From an uncultured Collinsella sp. (GTDB lineage: Bacteria; Actinomycetota; Coriobacteriia; Coriobacteriales; Coriobacteriaceae), in the NCBI GenBank assembly GCA_937995345.1, contig CALKKS010000029.1, positions 1 through 21,426 on the forward strand: 21,426 nucleotides of DNA, given 5' to 3'. Shown here in pieces: positions 1-9,379 of the stretch (position 1 is its first letter; each line of letters begins with the position of its first letter). The notes under the pieces were generated by a model. That model was given only the letters and a program-made list of their open reading frames with translations. It had not been told where the DNA came from and ran no database searches. Both the position numbers and the translations under genes were made by a program.

Positions 1-117
1 CCGTACATGTACGGATGAATGTGGGGAGTGTTCGGATGAAGTTGATAATCAAGGTGCCAAAGAAGTAAAAATTTCTCTAGCACACGACGGAAATCTTTGT
101 TACTATAGTCGAGCTAA

Positions 118-194
118 CGGGTTGTGGCTCAGTTTGGTAGAGCACTGCGTTCGGGACGCAGGGGTCGCTGGTTCAAATCCAGTCAACCCGACCA
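118..194 (+). tRNA. tRNA-Pro (anticodon CGG)
   Basis: This is a complete 77-nt tRNA with an encoded CCA end. The acceptor stem CGGGTTG (118-124) pairs with CAACCCG (184-190), followed by discriminator A and CCA. The anticodon stem CTGCG/CGCAG encloses the loop TTCGGGA, giving anticodon CGG, which reads the proline codon CCG. The T-arm has the usual GGTTCAAATCC core. A strong terminator follows 10 bases later, so it appears to be a single-gene transcript. A TATAGT at 104-109 is a possible -10 box, but no good -35 box is visible. Confidence 0.97.
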
Positions 195-204
195 GAGCAT
201 GAGG

Positions 205-233
205 AGGGACCGCTTCTTGCGGTCCCTTTTTTT
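205..233 (+). terminator. Rho-independent terminator of tRNA-Pro
   Basis: A 9-bp perfect stem (AGGGACCGC with GCGGTCCCT) closes a 5-base loop and runs directly into seven or more T residues. It starts ten bases after the tRNA CCA end. Confidence 0.92.
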
Positions 234-284
234 AGCTATTGTTGCTCTTGTTGTGATTCCAAGCTGCATGCAGGCCCGCTGCGG

Positions 285-290
285 TATAAT
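285..290 (+). promoter_or_regulatory. Putative -10 box of tatA promoter
   Basis: A perfect TATAAT lies 40 bases before the tatA start codon and just after the tRNA terminator, where a new promoter is expected. No convincing -35 hexamer is seen 16-18 bases upstream, so the call rests on the -10 box and its position. Confidence 0.5.
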
Positions 291-329
291 CCATCGAGCT
301 TGTTTGCATTGATTCCGGGAGGAAAGTAC

Positions 330-599
330 ATGTTCCCTAAAGGCTTTGAGTGGGTAGTTATCCTTATTGTCGCCCTGTTGATTTTTGGGCCCAAGAACCT
401 GCCGAAGCTCGGCAAGTCGCTCGGTTCCACCGTCAAGAATATCCGCGAGGGTATGGAAGGTGACAAGGGCGAGTCCAAGCAGGCCGAGGAGGTTGTGGTC
501 GAGGAGTCCGAGGAGGACAAGGAGATCGCTGAGCTCGAGGCTAAGCTCGCTGCTGCCAAGAAAAAGAAGGCAGAGGACGGCGACGCGGACGCAGAGTAG
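330..599 (+). CDS. tatA: Twin-arginine translocase subunit TatA
   Basis: This is an 89-residue protein of the TatA/Hcf106 family. TatA oligomerises in the cytoplasmic membrane and forms the passage through which the Tat system exports folded proteins. The sequence has the classic layout: a short hydrophobic helix at about residues 6-19, a hinge with FGPKNLPKLG, an amphipathic helix, and a highly charged Lys/Glu-rich tail. The ATG at 330 is chosen because GGGAGGAAAG precedes it at ideal spacing; an in-frame TTG at 300 lacks a ribosome binding site and would add ten residues ahead of the membrane helix. tatC is not in the window, so the partner is encoded elsewhere. TatB is the alternative assignment, but the length and the FGP hinge fit TatA/E better. 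Confidence 0.92.
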   Translation: MFPKGFEWVVILIVALLIFGPKNLPKLGKSLGSTVKNIREGMEGDKGESKQAEEVVVEESEEDKEIAELEAKLAAAKKKKAEDGDADAE

Positions 600-624
600 T
601 CCCATCCCTTTGGGGTGAGCACCT

Positions 625-658
625 GACCGGCTTGCCCGCAGGCTAGCCGGTCTTTTTT
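625..658 (+). terminator. Rho-independent terminator after tatA
   Basis: GACCGGCT (625-632) pairs with AGCCGGTC (645-652), with an inner GCC/GGC extension across one mismatch, followed by TCTTTTTTG. It lies 26 bases after the tatA stop and separates tatA from greA. Confidence 0.9.
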
Positions 659-706
659 GTTTTGTAGACAGTTGATTTGTTAGATCATAGTTGGGGAGAT
701 ATCCGT

Positions 707-1177
707 ATGGACGCAAGCCAGATCGTACTGACCGCTGAGGGCCGCCAGAAGCTCGTCGAGGAGCTCGCTTGGCGTGAGGGCGATTACGCCAAGGAGATCG
801 TCGAGGACATCAAGGAAGCCCGCGCGTTCGGCGACCTTTCGGAGAACTCCGAGTACGACGCCGCCAAGGACAAGCAGGCCCAGAACGCCGCTCGCATCGC
901 TGAGATCCAGGCCATCCTCGCCAACGCTCAGATTGCTGCCAGCACGGGCGACCTGACCGTCTCCATTGGCTCGACCGTCACCCTGGTCGACCCCAACGGT
1001 GAGCTCATGGACGTCACGCTCGTCGGTACCACCGAGACTAACTCGCTCGAGCACAAGATCTCCAACGAGTCTCCGGTCGGTCACGCCATCATCGGTCACG
1101 GCGAGGGCGATTCCGTCGAGGTCGTTACGCCTTCCGGCAAGACCCGCATCTACACCATCGCCAAGATCGCACGCTAG
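707..1177 (+). CDS. greA: Transcription elongation factor GreA
   Basis: This 156-residue protein matches the usual GreA length. GreA enters the RNA polymerase secondary channel and stimulates cleavage of backtracked RNA so that stalled complexes restart. The N-terminal half is a long charged helical hairpin whose tip carries GDLSENSEYDAAK, including the conserved acidic residues that position catalytic metal. The C-terminal half, with GSTVTLVDPNGE and SPVGHAIIGHGEGD, is the FKBP-like RNA polymerase-binding domain. The ATG at 707 follows GGGGAG at 8 bases; an in-frame TTG at 677 has no ribosome binding site and lies close to the preceding terminator. It is followed by a hairpin and then lysS. 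Confidence 0.97.
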   Translation: MDASQIVLTAEGRQKLVEELAWREGDYAKEIVEDIKEARAFGDLSENSEYDAAKDKQAQNAARIAEIQAILANAQIAASTGDLTVSIGSTVTLVDPNGELMDVTLVGTTETNSLEHKISNESPVGHAIIGHGEGDSVEVVTPSGKTRIYTIAKIAR

Positions 1178-1205
1178 ACCACGGTCCCGCGTAAAGGTAT
1201 GTTTT

Positions 1206-1238
1206 CGCTCCCTGGGACCGAATCCTGGGGAGCGTTTT
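1206..1238 (+). terminator. Terminator or attenuator hairpin between greA and lysS
   Basis: CGCTCCC (1206-1212) pairs with GGGAGCG (1228-1234) around a 15-base loop, followed by only four T residues. The lysS start is 17 bases further on and no separate lysS promoter is evident, so the hairpin may be a leaky terminator that lets part of the greA transcript continue into lysS. Confidence 0.65.
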
Positions 1239-1255
1239 AGTTTGAGGAGCTAACT

Positions 1256-3220
1256 ATGGCAGAGAACCAGAACGCCGCCGATCAGGCATCGACGCTCAAC
1301 GACGAGCGCGCCACCCGCCTGGCCAAGCGTGCCGCCCTGTTCGAGGCAGGCCAGAACCCGTACCCCGAGCACTCCGAGATCGAGGATTACGTTGCCGACA
1401 TCGAGGCTAAGTATGCCGAGCTTGCCGATGGCGAGGACACCGAGGACGTCGTGAAGATCGCCGGTCGTGTTGTCGCCAAGCGCGGTCAGGGCAAGATCAT
1501 GTTCATCGTCGTGCGCGATGCGACTGCCGAGATTCAGCTGTTCTGCCGCATCAACGACATGGACGAGGCTGCCTGGAATACGCTCAAGGCCCTCGACCTG
1601 GGCGACATCCTGGGCGTGACCGGCGTGGTCGTGCGTACCAAGCGCGGCCAGCTCTCCGTAGCCCCCAAGAGCGCGACCCTGCTTTCCAAGGCCGTTCGCC
1701 CGCTGCCCGAGAAGTTCCACGGCCTTTCCGACAAGGAGACCCGCTATCGTCAGCGCTATGTCGACCTGATCGCCAACGACGACGTTCGCGAGACCTTCCG
1801 TAAGCGCTCGCAGATCCTCTCCACCTTCCGTCGCTTTATGGAGTCCGACGGCTACATGGAGGTCGAGACCCCCATCCTGCAGACCATCCAGGGCGGTGCC
1901 ACGGCCAAGCCGTTCATTACGCACTTTAACGCTCTCGATCAGGAGTGCTACCTGCGTATCGCCACAGAGCTGCACCTCAAGCGCTGCATCGTCGGCGGCT
2001 TTGAGCGCGTGTTCGAAATCGGTCGTATCTTCCGCAACGAGGGCATGGACCTTACCCACAATCCCGAGTTCACCACGATGGAGGCCTACCGCGCCTTCTC
2101 CGATCTCGAGGGCATGAAGGCGCTCGCCCAGGGTGTCATCAAGGCCGCTAACAAGGCTATCGGCAACCCTGAGGTTATTGAGTACCAGGGCCAGACCATC
2201 GACCTTTCTGGTGAGTGGGCCAGCCGTCCCATGACCGACATCGTCTCCGACGTGCTCGGCAAGCAGGTCACCATCGACACGCCGGTCGAGGAGCTTGCTG
2301 CCGCCGCACGCGAGAAGGGCCTGGAGATCAAGCCCGAGTGGACCGCCGGCAAGATTATCGCCGAGATCTACGATGAGCTGGGCGAGGACACCATCGTCAA
2401 CCCCACGTTCGTGTGCGATTACCCCATCGAGGTCAGCCCGCTTGCCAAGCGCTTTGAGGACGACCCGCGCCTGACGCACCGCTTTGAGCTGGTCATCGCC
2501 GGCCACGAGTACGCCAACGCGTTCTCCGAGCTCAACGACCCGGTCGACCAGGCCGAGCGCTTCGCTGCCCAGATGGCCGAGAAGGCCGGCGGCGACGACG
2601 AGGCCATGGAGTACGACGAGGACTACGTGCGCGCCCTCGAGTACGGCATGCCTCCCGCGGGCGGCATCGGCATCGGTATCGACCGCGTGGTCATGCTGCT
2701 CACCAACCAGGCTTCCATTCGCGACGTCCTGCTGTTCCCGCACATGAAGCCCGAGAAGGGTTTCCAGTCTGGTGCCGCTGCTGCCAAGGCTGCCGAGGCC
2801 GGCAACGCCGCAAGTCCCTTCGTCAAGCCGCTCAAGCCCACGGTTGATTATTCCAAGATTGCCGTCGAGCCGCTGTTTGAGGAGTTCGTCGACTTTGATA
2901 CCTTCTCCAAGAGCGACTTCCGCGCCGTGAAGGTCAAGGCATGCGAGGCCGTCAAGAAGTCCAAGAAGCTGCTGAACTTTACGCTCGATGACGGCACCGG
3001 CACCGATCGCACCATCCTCTCCGGTATTCACGATTACTACGAGCCCGAGGACCTGGTCGGCAAGACCCTGCTCGCCATCACCAATCTGCCTCCGCGCAAG
3101 ATGATGGGTATCCCCAGCTGCGGCATGCTCATCAGTGCCATCCACGAGGAGGAGGGCGAGGAGCGCCTCAACCTGATCCAGCTCGACGCTTCCATCCCCG
3201 CCGGCGCAAAGATGTACTAA
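1256..3220 (+). CDS. lysS: Lysyl-tRNA synthetase (class II) with C-terminal tRNA-binding domain
   Basis: The enzyme charges tRNA-Lys with lysine. It has 654 residues, against about 500 for ordinary bacterial class II LysRS. Residues 1-150 form the OB-fold anticodon-binding domain. The catalytic domain follows, with motif 2 around FEIGRIFRNEG (from residue 253) and motif 3 GIGIGIDRVVM (from about 470), ending with the LLFPHMKPE region. After an Ala-rich linker near residues 505-525, residues 535-654 form a second OB-fold that resembles the MetRS C-terminal/Trbp111 domain, with FDTFSKSDFRAVKVKACEAV, ILSGIHDYYEPEDLVGK and NLPPRKMMGIPSCGML. That domain usually raises affinity for tRNA nonspecifically. 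The ATG follows TTTGAGGAG at good spacing. The catalytic part is a secure call; the role of the extra domain is inferred from its family. Confidence 0.97.
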   Translation: MAENQNAADQASTLNDERATRLAKRAALFEAGQNPYPEHSEIEDYVADIEAKYAELADGEDTEDVVKIAGRVVAKRGQGKIMFIVVRDATAEIQLFCRINDMDEAAWNTLKALDLGDILGVTGVVVRTKRGQLSVAPKSATLLSKAVRPLPEKFHGLSDKETRYRQRYVDLIANDDVRETFRKRSQILSTFRRFMESDGYMEVETPILQTIQGGATAKPFITHFNALDQECYLRIATELHLKRCIVGGFERVFEIGRIFRNEGMDLTHNPEFTTMEAYRAFSDLEGMKALAQGVIKAANKAIGNPEVIEYQGQTIDLSGEWASRPMTDIVSDVLGKQVTIDTPVEELAAAAREKGLEIKPEWTAGKIIAEIYDELGEDTIVNPTFVCDYPIEVSPLAKRFEDDPRLTHRFELVIAGHEYANAFSELNDPVDQAERFAAQMAEKAGGDDEAMEYDEDYVRALEYGMPPAGGIGIGIDRVVMLLTNQASIRDVLLFPHMKPEKGFQSGAAAAKAAEAGNAASPFVKPLKPTVDYSKIAVEPLFEEFVDFDTFSKSDFRAVKVKACEAVKKSKKLLNFTLDDGTGTDRTILSGIHDYYEPEDLVGKTLLAITNLPPRKMMGIPSCGMLISAIHEEEGEERLNLIQLDASIPAGAKMY

Positions 3221-3223
3221 CTA

Positions 3224-3250
3224 GTTACGCGGTTCTACGAACCGCGTAAC
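3224..3250. repeat. Perfect 12-bp inverted repeat after lysS stop
   Basis: GTTACGCGGTTC and GAACCGCGTAAC are separated by three bases and begin four bases after the lysS stop codon. There is no T-tract, so it may protect the mRNA 3' end or pause polymerase ahead of the true terminator at 3299. Confidence 0.75.
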
Positions 3251-3298
3251 GGCTCGACGCTGCGCGGGCCGCATTTGGGCAATCTGACGTTCAACTTC

Positions 3299-3332
3299 AA
3301 GGGCGCGACCAGAAGGTCAGCGCCCTTTCGTT
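3299..3332 (+). terminator. Terminator downstream of lysS
   Basis: AAGGGCGC-GACC pairs with GGTC-GCGCCCTT around AGAA, with one bulged A, and is followed by TTCGTTTC. The T-tract is interrupted, but the 12-bp GC-rich stem makes it the best candidate to end the lysS transcript. Confidence 0.75.
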
Positions 3333-3464
3333 TCACGCCACCTTGCCTCAAATGCGACCCGCTCGCTGACTTATGCCCAACCTATGGCGTTATCTCGCTC
3401 CAAAGGGGTCTTGCTCGCTCTGACGGGTTTTCGCTGTCGTTACCAAAACATCGGCGTTGCTAGG

Positions 3465-3543
3465 GTAGTCATTGGGGACGTTCTTGTTTGACTAGTCGTT
3501 TAAGAACGTCCCCAACGACTATAAGAACGTCCCCAACGACTAC
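3465..3543. repeat. REP-like element with GGGGACGTTCTT arms
   Basis: One left arm (3465-3485, core TTGGGGACGTTCTT) is followed by two tandem 21-bp right arms (3502-3522 and 3523-3543, core AAGAACGTCCCCAA). The left arm can pair with either right arm, with a single A/G difference. The alternative pairings and tandem duplication resemble REP/BIME-type intergenic elements; no transposase lies nearby. Confidence 0.7.
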
Positions 3544-3548
3544 TCTGA

Positions 3549-3613
3549 GTTGCGGTGGAATACGGACTGAATTGCGCCTTTGGAGGCCAAAACAGTCCGT
3601 ATTCCACCGCAAC
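3549..3613. repeat. 65-bp inverted-repeat element, left copy beside thrE
   Basis: Two perfect 21-bp arms (left arm begins GTTGCGGTGGAATACGG) flank a 23-base loop. A sister copy with the same arm and loop lengths lies at 5357-5421 on the other side of thrE. Confidence 0.85.
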
Positions 3614-3738
3614 ATTTCTTGGGTCCGACGGTGGTCTCCGCCTTGAGCTTCGTGCGTGGACGACAAACGTCTCTTTTATGGTTCCTTTAACTGCTGCTGT
3701 CTACGATGGGAGTGACCAGAAGGAAGGAAGCGCCAATC

Positions 3739-5319
3739 ATGGATGATGCGAGCGAGCGGGCTATCGAAGACGATATGCTCGACCAGTTCAATTTCTTTGA
3801 TGAAGAGGATGAGGAGCTGGCGGACCGTCGCAATCCTGCGCCGCTCGATTCCTTTGACCTTGTGGACGATAGGCCGAATGAGGACAAAGACCTGGCGAAA
3901 GACGAGCCGAAGGACAAACCGAACATGCTGCGACCCGACTCGTGGCCTTCGATCCTCCCGCAGCACCATGGTGTGCGTGCTGGCGAACTCCATATGAAAA
4001 CTGACTGGCGCCAGATCGTGACCGCGGGCGATCAACTTGCGGTTAACGCACCACTGACCGATAAGTCGTCTATCATCTGCCGCACCGGTATGCTTATGCT
4101 CGCAAGCGGCACCGGCGCATGGCGCGTGCGCGACACCATGAATCGTGTAGCCGCCGTGCTTGGCGTCACTATTCATGTCGACCTGAGTCTCCTGTCGTTT
4201 GAATGCACCTGCATCGAGGATGGCCACTGTTTTAACGAGGTCGTGAGTCTGCCGACTACGGGCGTCAACACCCATCGCATCTGGATGATGGAGAGCTTCT
4301 TAAAGGAAATCGAGACGTATGGCCGCCACTTTACGGTGCATGAATACCACGAGATGCTCAAAACCGTCGAGAGTTCAAAGCCCGATTATGCCTCGTGGCA
4401 GCAAGGGTTGGCGGCTGCCTTTGCCTGCGCCTCCTTCGTATTTTTGCTCGGCGGCGGCCCGATCGAGATGGCCTGTGCATTTGTCGGCGCAGGCGTTGGC
4501 AATTTCGCTCGCTCGCATGTCCTTAAGCAGGGCCTGGGCCAGTTTAGTGCGCTGACAGTCGGTGTCGCGCTCGCATGTATCTCGTACCTGCTGGCGCTGC
4601 TTGGCCTCGACCAGATCATGCCGGGAGCTATGGCGCATCAAGAGGGGTATATCGGTGCCATGCTGTTTGTGATTCCCGGTTTCCCGCTCATCACGGCGGG
4701 TCTCGATATTGCCAAGCTCGACATGCGAAGCGGCATCGAGCGCCTTTCCTATGCTGTAGCGATTACCGTTATGGCTACGCTTGTGGGCTGGATGGTTGCT
4801 GAGTGCGTGGGGTTGGCGCCGGACGATTTTGCGCCGCTGGGACTTTCGCCGCTGACGTTGACGCTGCTGCGCGTGGTGCTGAGTTTTGTTGGCGTGTTTG
4901 GCTTCTCGGTTATGTTCAACAGTCCCGTCAAGATGGCCGCGGCGGCCGGCCTTATCGGTGCCGTATCGAACACGCTGCGCCTTACCTTGGTTGATGCGCC
5001 TACGATTCTGCCTTTTTTGAGCCTAAGCGCTGGCATGGCTCCCGAGGCGGCCGCCTTTGTCGGGGCCTTGGCATCGGGTCTGCTGGCAAGTCTGGTCGAG
5101 CTTAAGCTCACCTACCCACGCATCGCGCTCACGGTGCCGTCGATCGTCATCATGGTTCCGGGCTTGTACCTCTACCGTGCCATGTACTACATGTGCACCT
5201 TCGATACCGTCAACATGCTCGGCTGGTTCGTGCGCGCCATCCTCATCGTGGCGTTTCTGCCCGTGGGCCTGTGCGTTGCGCGTACCCTCACCGACCCTCG
5301 CTGGCGCCACACCAGCTAA
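3739..5319 (+). CDS. Threonine/serine exporter family protein (ThrE-like)
   Basis: This is a 526-residue protein of the ThrE (DUF1212) family, inner-membrane exporters known to pump threonine and serine out of Corynebacterium glutamicum. An acidic, probably cytosolic N-terminus occupies about residues 1-80. The soluble ThrE domain follows, with the family signature SGTGAWRVRDTMNRVAAVLG near residue 122. From about residue 219 to the end there are roughly ten hydrophobic segments, covering the membrane part of ThrE and the ThrE_2 domain. The ATG at 3739 is preferred because AGGAAGGAAG lies 8 bases upstream; the in-frame ATG at 3706 has no ribosome binding site. The gene stands alone, bordered by matching palindromic elements, and its stop codon abuts one of them. 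The substrate is inferred from the family only. Confidence 0.85.
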   Translation: MDDASERAIEDDMLDQFNFFDEEDEELADRRNPAPLDSFDLVDDRPNEDKDLAKDEPKDKPNMLRPDSWPSILPQHHGVRAGELHMKTDWRQIVTAGDQLAVNAPLTDKSSIICRTGMLMLASGTGAWRVRDTMNRVAAVLGVTIHVDLSLLSFECTCIEDGHCFNEVVSLPTTGVNTHRIWMMESFLKEIETYGRHFTVHEYHEMLKTVESSKPDYASWQQGLAAAFACASFVFLLGGGPIEMACAFVGAGVGNFARSHVLKQGLGQFSALTVGVALACISYLLALLGLDQIMPGAMAHQEGYIGAMLFVIPGFPLITAGLDIAKLDMRSGIERLSYAVAITVMATLVGWMVAECVGLAPDDFAPLGLSPLTLTLLRVVLSFVGVFGFSVMFNSPVKMAAAAGLIGAVSNTLRLTLVDAPTILPFLSLSAGMAPEAAAFVGALASGLLASLVELKLTYPRIALTVPSIVIMVPGLYLYRAMYYMCTFDTVNMLGWFVRAILIVAFLPVGLCVARTLTDPRWRHTS

Positions 5320-5352
5320 TTGGTGCAAGGGGGACAGGCTACTTTGCACCAA
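5320..5352. repeat. TTGGTGCAA hairpin at the thrE stop codon
   Basis: TTGGTGCAA (5320-5328) and TTGCACCAA (5344-5352) form a 9-bp stem around a 15-base loop containing GGGGGACAG. It begins at the base after the thrE stop. The lack of a T-tract argues against a normal terminator; it looks like a REP-type palindrome. Confidence 0.65.
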
Positions 5353-5356
5353 ATGA

Positions 5357-5421
5357 GTTGCGGTGAAATAGGGACTGAATTGTTGCTTAAAGGGTCAAAA
5401 CAGTCCGTATTCCACCGCAAC
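5357..5421. repeat. 65-bp inverted-repeat element, right copy beside thrE
   Basis: The arms at 5357-5377 and 5401-5421 flank a 23-base loop. The right arm is identical to that of the copy at 3549-3613; the left arm differs at two positions, so this copy has two mispaired sites. The loop keeps the AATTG start and CAAAA end. Confidence 0.85.
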
Positions 5422-5541
5422 TTATGGGGTCGGGGGATTATTGATGCCCTGCATCTTCATAAACTCAACGCTTACGAAGTGCATCCCTTTCGTGTTAGGG
5501 TGAACTCACCACATAAGTAGTCGCAGACGCACGTACCACGG

Positions 5542-5589
5542 GCGGGCGAGATGAAGTCCTAGTAACTCCATCTTGCCCGTCCGTTTTTG
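5542..5589 (+). terminator. Terminator-like hairpin upstream of the DUF2798 gene
   Basis: GCGGGCGAGATG pairs with CATCTTGCCCGT (12 bp including two G-U pairs) around a 15-base loop, followed by CCGTTTTTG. It ends 43 bases before the DUF2798 start codon. It may terminate the thrE transcript or act as a leader attenuator. Confidence 0.65.
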
Positions 5590-5631
5590 TTGGCGGCACC
5601 GCGGCGCAACACAGAAAGGAACCTGCCCTTC

Positions 5632-6279
5632 ATGCCTATCAACAAACGAGAGAGCCTGCTGTTCACCTTTATCATGTGCTTTTGCATGGTGCTCTGGATG
5701 AGCATCTACAACGTTGCCCTGCAGCACGGGGCCATCAGCGGCGAGGTCATTGCCGCTGCATGGCTCGGCTTCCCCGTTGCCTACGTCTTTGCCATGTGCT
5801 GCGACTGGTTCGTTGCCAGCCCGCTCGCCAAGGGTTTCGCCTTTAAGTTCCTGGTCACGCCGGGCAAGAGCTCTCCTCTTGCCATGACGCTCACCGTCAG
5901 CTCCTGCATGGTCGTTCCCATGGTCATCATCATGTCGCTCTACGGTGCGTGCGAGGGCCTGTTCCACATGCCCGGCGGCCCGCTTGCCAATTTGCAAGCG
6001 CTGCCGATGATGTGGCTCGTCAACATTCCGCGCAACTTTATCATGGCCATGCCCTGGAACCTGCTGGTGGCTGGTCCGGTTGCTCGCTTTGTCTTCCGCC
6101 GCGCCTTCCCCATGGGAACCGTCTTTGAAGAGCAGCATATGGAGCTCGTGCGCATGCCTGGCGCTTCCGTTGCCGATGCCGTCAATGACGTTGCCGAGAG
6201 CATGGACGCCGAGCCCGCCTGCCAGACAGCAGCGCAAAACCAAACCGCCAAGCGGACCGAAGCGATTCCTTTTTTGTAG
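5632..6279 (+). CDS. DUF2798-family four-helix membrane protein
   Basis: This is a 215-residue protein of unknown function in the cytoplasmic membrane. Four hydrophobic segments are visible, at about residues 9-30, 38-61, 84-107 and 125-147. The arrangement, with two similar halves each holding two helices and a W-L-G-F-P-V-A-Y/F-type core, matches DUF2798 proteins. The ATG at 5632 follows AGAAAGGA; an in-frame upstream start at 5587 overlaps the T-tract of the preceding hairpin and is unlikely. The C-terminal 60 residues are hydrophilic. The gene is isolated between a leader hairpin and clpC, so context gives no functional clue. The family call is moderately sure; no substrate or partner can be named. 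Confidence 0.7.
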   Translation: MPINKRESLLFTFIMCFCMVLWMSIYNVALQHGAISGEVIAAAWLGFPVAYVFAMCCDWFVASPLAKGFAFKFLVTPGKSSPLAMTLTVSSCMVVPMVIIMSLYGACEGLFHMPGGPLANLQALPMMWLVNIPRNFIMAMPWNLLVAGPVARFVFRRAFPMGTVFEEQHMELVRMPGASVADAVNDVAESMDAEPACQTAAQNQTAKRTEAIPFL

Positions 6280-6324
6280 ACGTTGTCACGCGGCTACGGG
6301 TGGGAAAGGCCCCAACGGTTAACA

Positions 6325-6375
6325 TATACTCTATATGGGTAAAGAGACCAAAGCGCTGCCGCGGGGCGGCGCTTT
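6325..6375 (+). promoter_or_regulatory. Possible clpC promoter -10 box and leader hairpin
   Basis: TATACT (6325-6330) is a reasonable -10 box but lacks a clear -35. It is followed by a strong hairpin, AAAGCGCTGCC (6350-6360) with GGCGGCGCTTT (6365-6375), loop GCGG, then GCGTTTG. The hairpin could instead be the terminator of the DUF2798 gene, though its T-tract is poor. No tandem CtsR heptamer was seen. Confidence 0.4.
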
Positions 6376-6411
6376 GCGTTTGAAAAACTAGCTCGTCTAA
6401 GAGGAACTAGC

Positions 6412-9054
<2,643 letters not shown>

Positions 9055-9079
9055 GGCGTAACAAAACCTTGTGTCCACG

Positions 9080-9106
9080 AGGGCGTTCCAAAGGAGCGCC
9101 CTTTTT
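9080..9106 (+). terminator. Rho-independent terminator of clpC
   Basis: AGGGCGTTCC pairs with GGAGCGCCCT (10 bp with one G-U) around an AAA loop and runs into five T residues, 26 bases after the clpC stop. Confidence 0.92.
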
Positions 9107-9306
9107 CTGTTGAAAAGGCCCCTTCGTTCAAAGTAGATCTCATTAAACATATCAATGGCGTATGCATAAACGTTGATCAAGCGTTGAGGTTGGTTGAAGG
9201 GTCCAACGTCCCTTTGGCACGGCCCGTCTAACCTGCTTTATTCTAATAAAGTAGCGTTTCCCCGCCGTTAGCCGATGATGCAAGGGCGCTCGGCGTTTTC
9301 GACTGG

Positions 9307-9335
9307 TTTATGCACGCAAAGTCTGGGAATATACA
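9307..9335 (+). promoter_or_regulatory. Candidate pepD promoter
   Basis: TTTATG (9307-9312) and TATACA (9330-9335) are separated by exactly 17 bases, placing transcription start near 9342 and a leader of about 38 bases. The -35 box is weak. The rest of the 9107-9379 gap shows only a small CTTTATT/AATAAAG inverted repeat at 9236-9251. Confidence 0.35.
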
Positions 9336-9379
9336 AGTCGCATGTCTTACTGTCTAACCAGTTGCGCCAAGGAGGCACC

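Larger units (their letters stand above)
3221..3738. other. Non-coding stretch between lysS and thrE, rich in palindromes
   Basis: No gene is supported in these 518 bases. In order they hold a 12-bp inverted repeat, a terminator, about 130 bases with nothing recognisable, a GGGGACGTTCTT repeat element, a 65-bp inverted repeat and the thrE ribosome binding site. No clear promoter for thrE was found. Confidence 0.7.
5320..5631. other. Non-coding stretch between thrE and the DUF2798 gene
   Basis: These 312 bases hold the TTGGTGCAA hairpin, the right copy of the 65-bp inverted repeat, about 120 bases without a recognised signal apart from a small GGTG-AACT-CACC hairpin near 5500, and a terminator-like hairpin at 5542-5589. 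No gene is supported. Confidence 0.65.

Noticed and set aside
3..68. Open frame from the window edge to TAA at 66-68
   Set aside because: Only 21 codons are visible with no recognisable similarity. It could be the end of an upstream gene but cannot be supported. A CCGTACATGTACGG palindrome at 1-14 lies within it.
1250..3145. Very long open frame antisense to lysS
   Set aside because: It is a product of GC-rich codon bias; its translation is Leu/Gly/Val/Asp-rich with no family motif, while the plus strand encodes complete LysRS.
3224..3250. Terminator of lysS at the first hairpin
   Set aside because: The 12-bp stem is perfect but is followed by GGCTCG rather than T residues; the hairpin at 3299 is a better terminator.
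3706..3738. Earlier thrE start codon at 3706
   Set aside because: There is no ribosome binding site upstream, while the ATG at 3739 has a strong one that would otherwise lie inside the coding region.
6280..6411. CtsR operator before clpC
   Set aside because: No tandem GGTCAAA-type heptamers were found; a single GAGACCAAAG is not enough.
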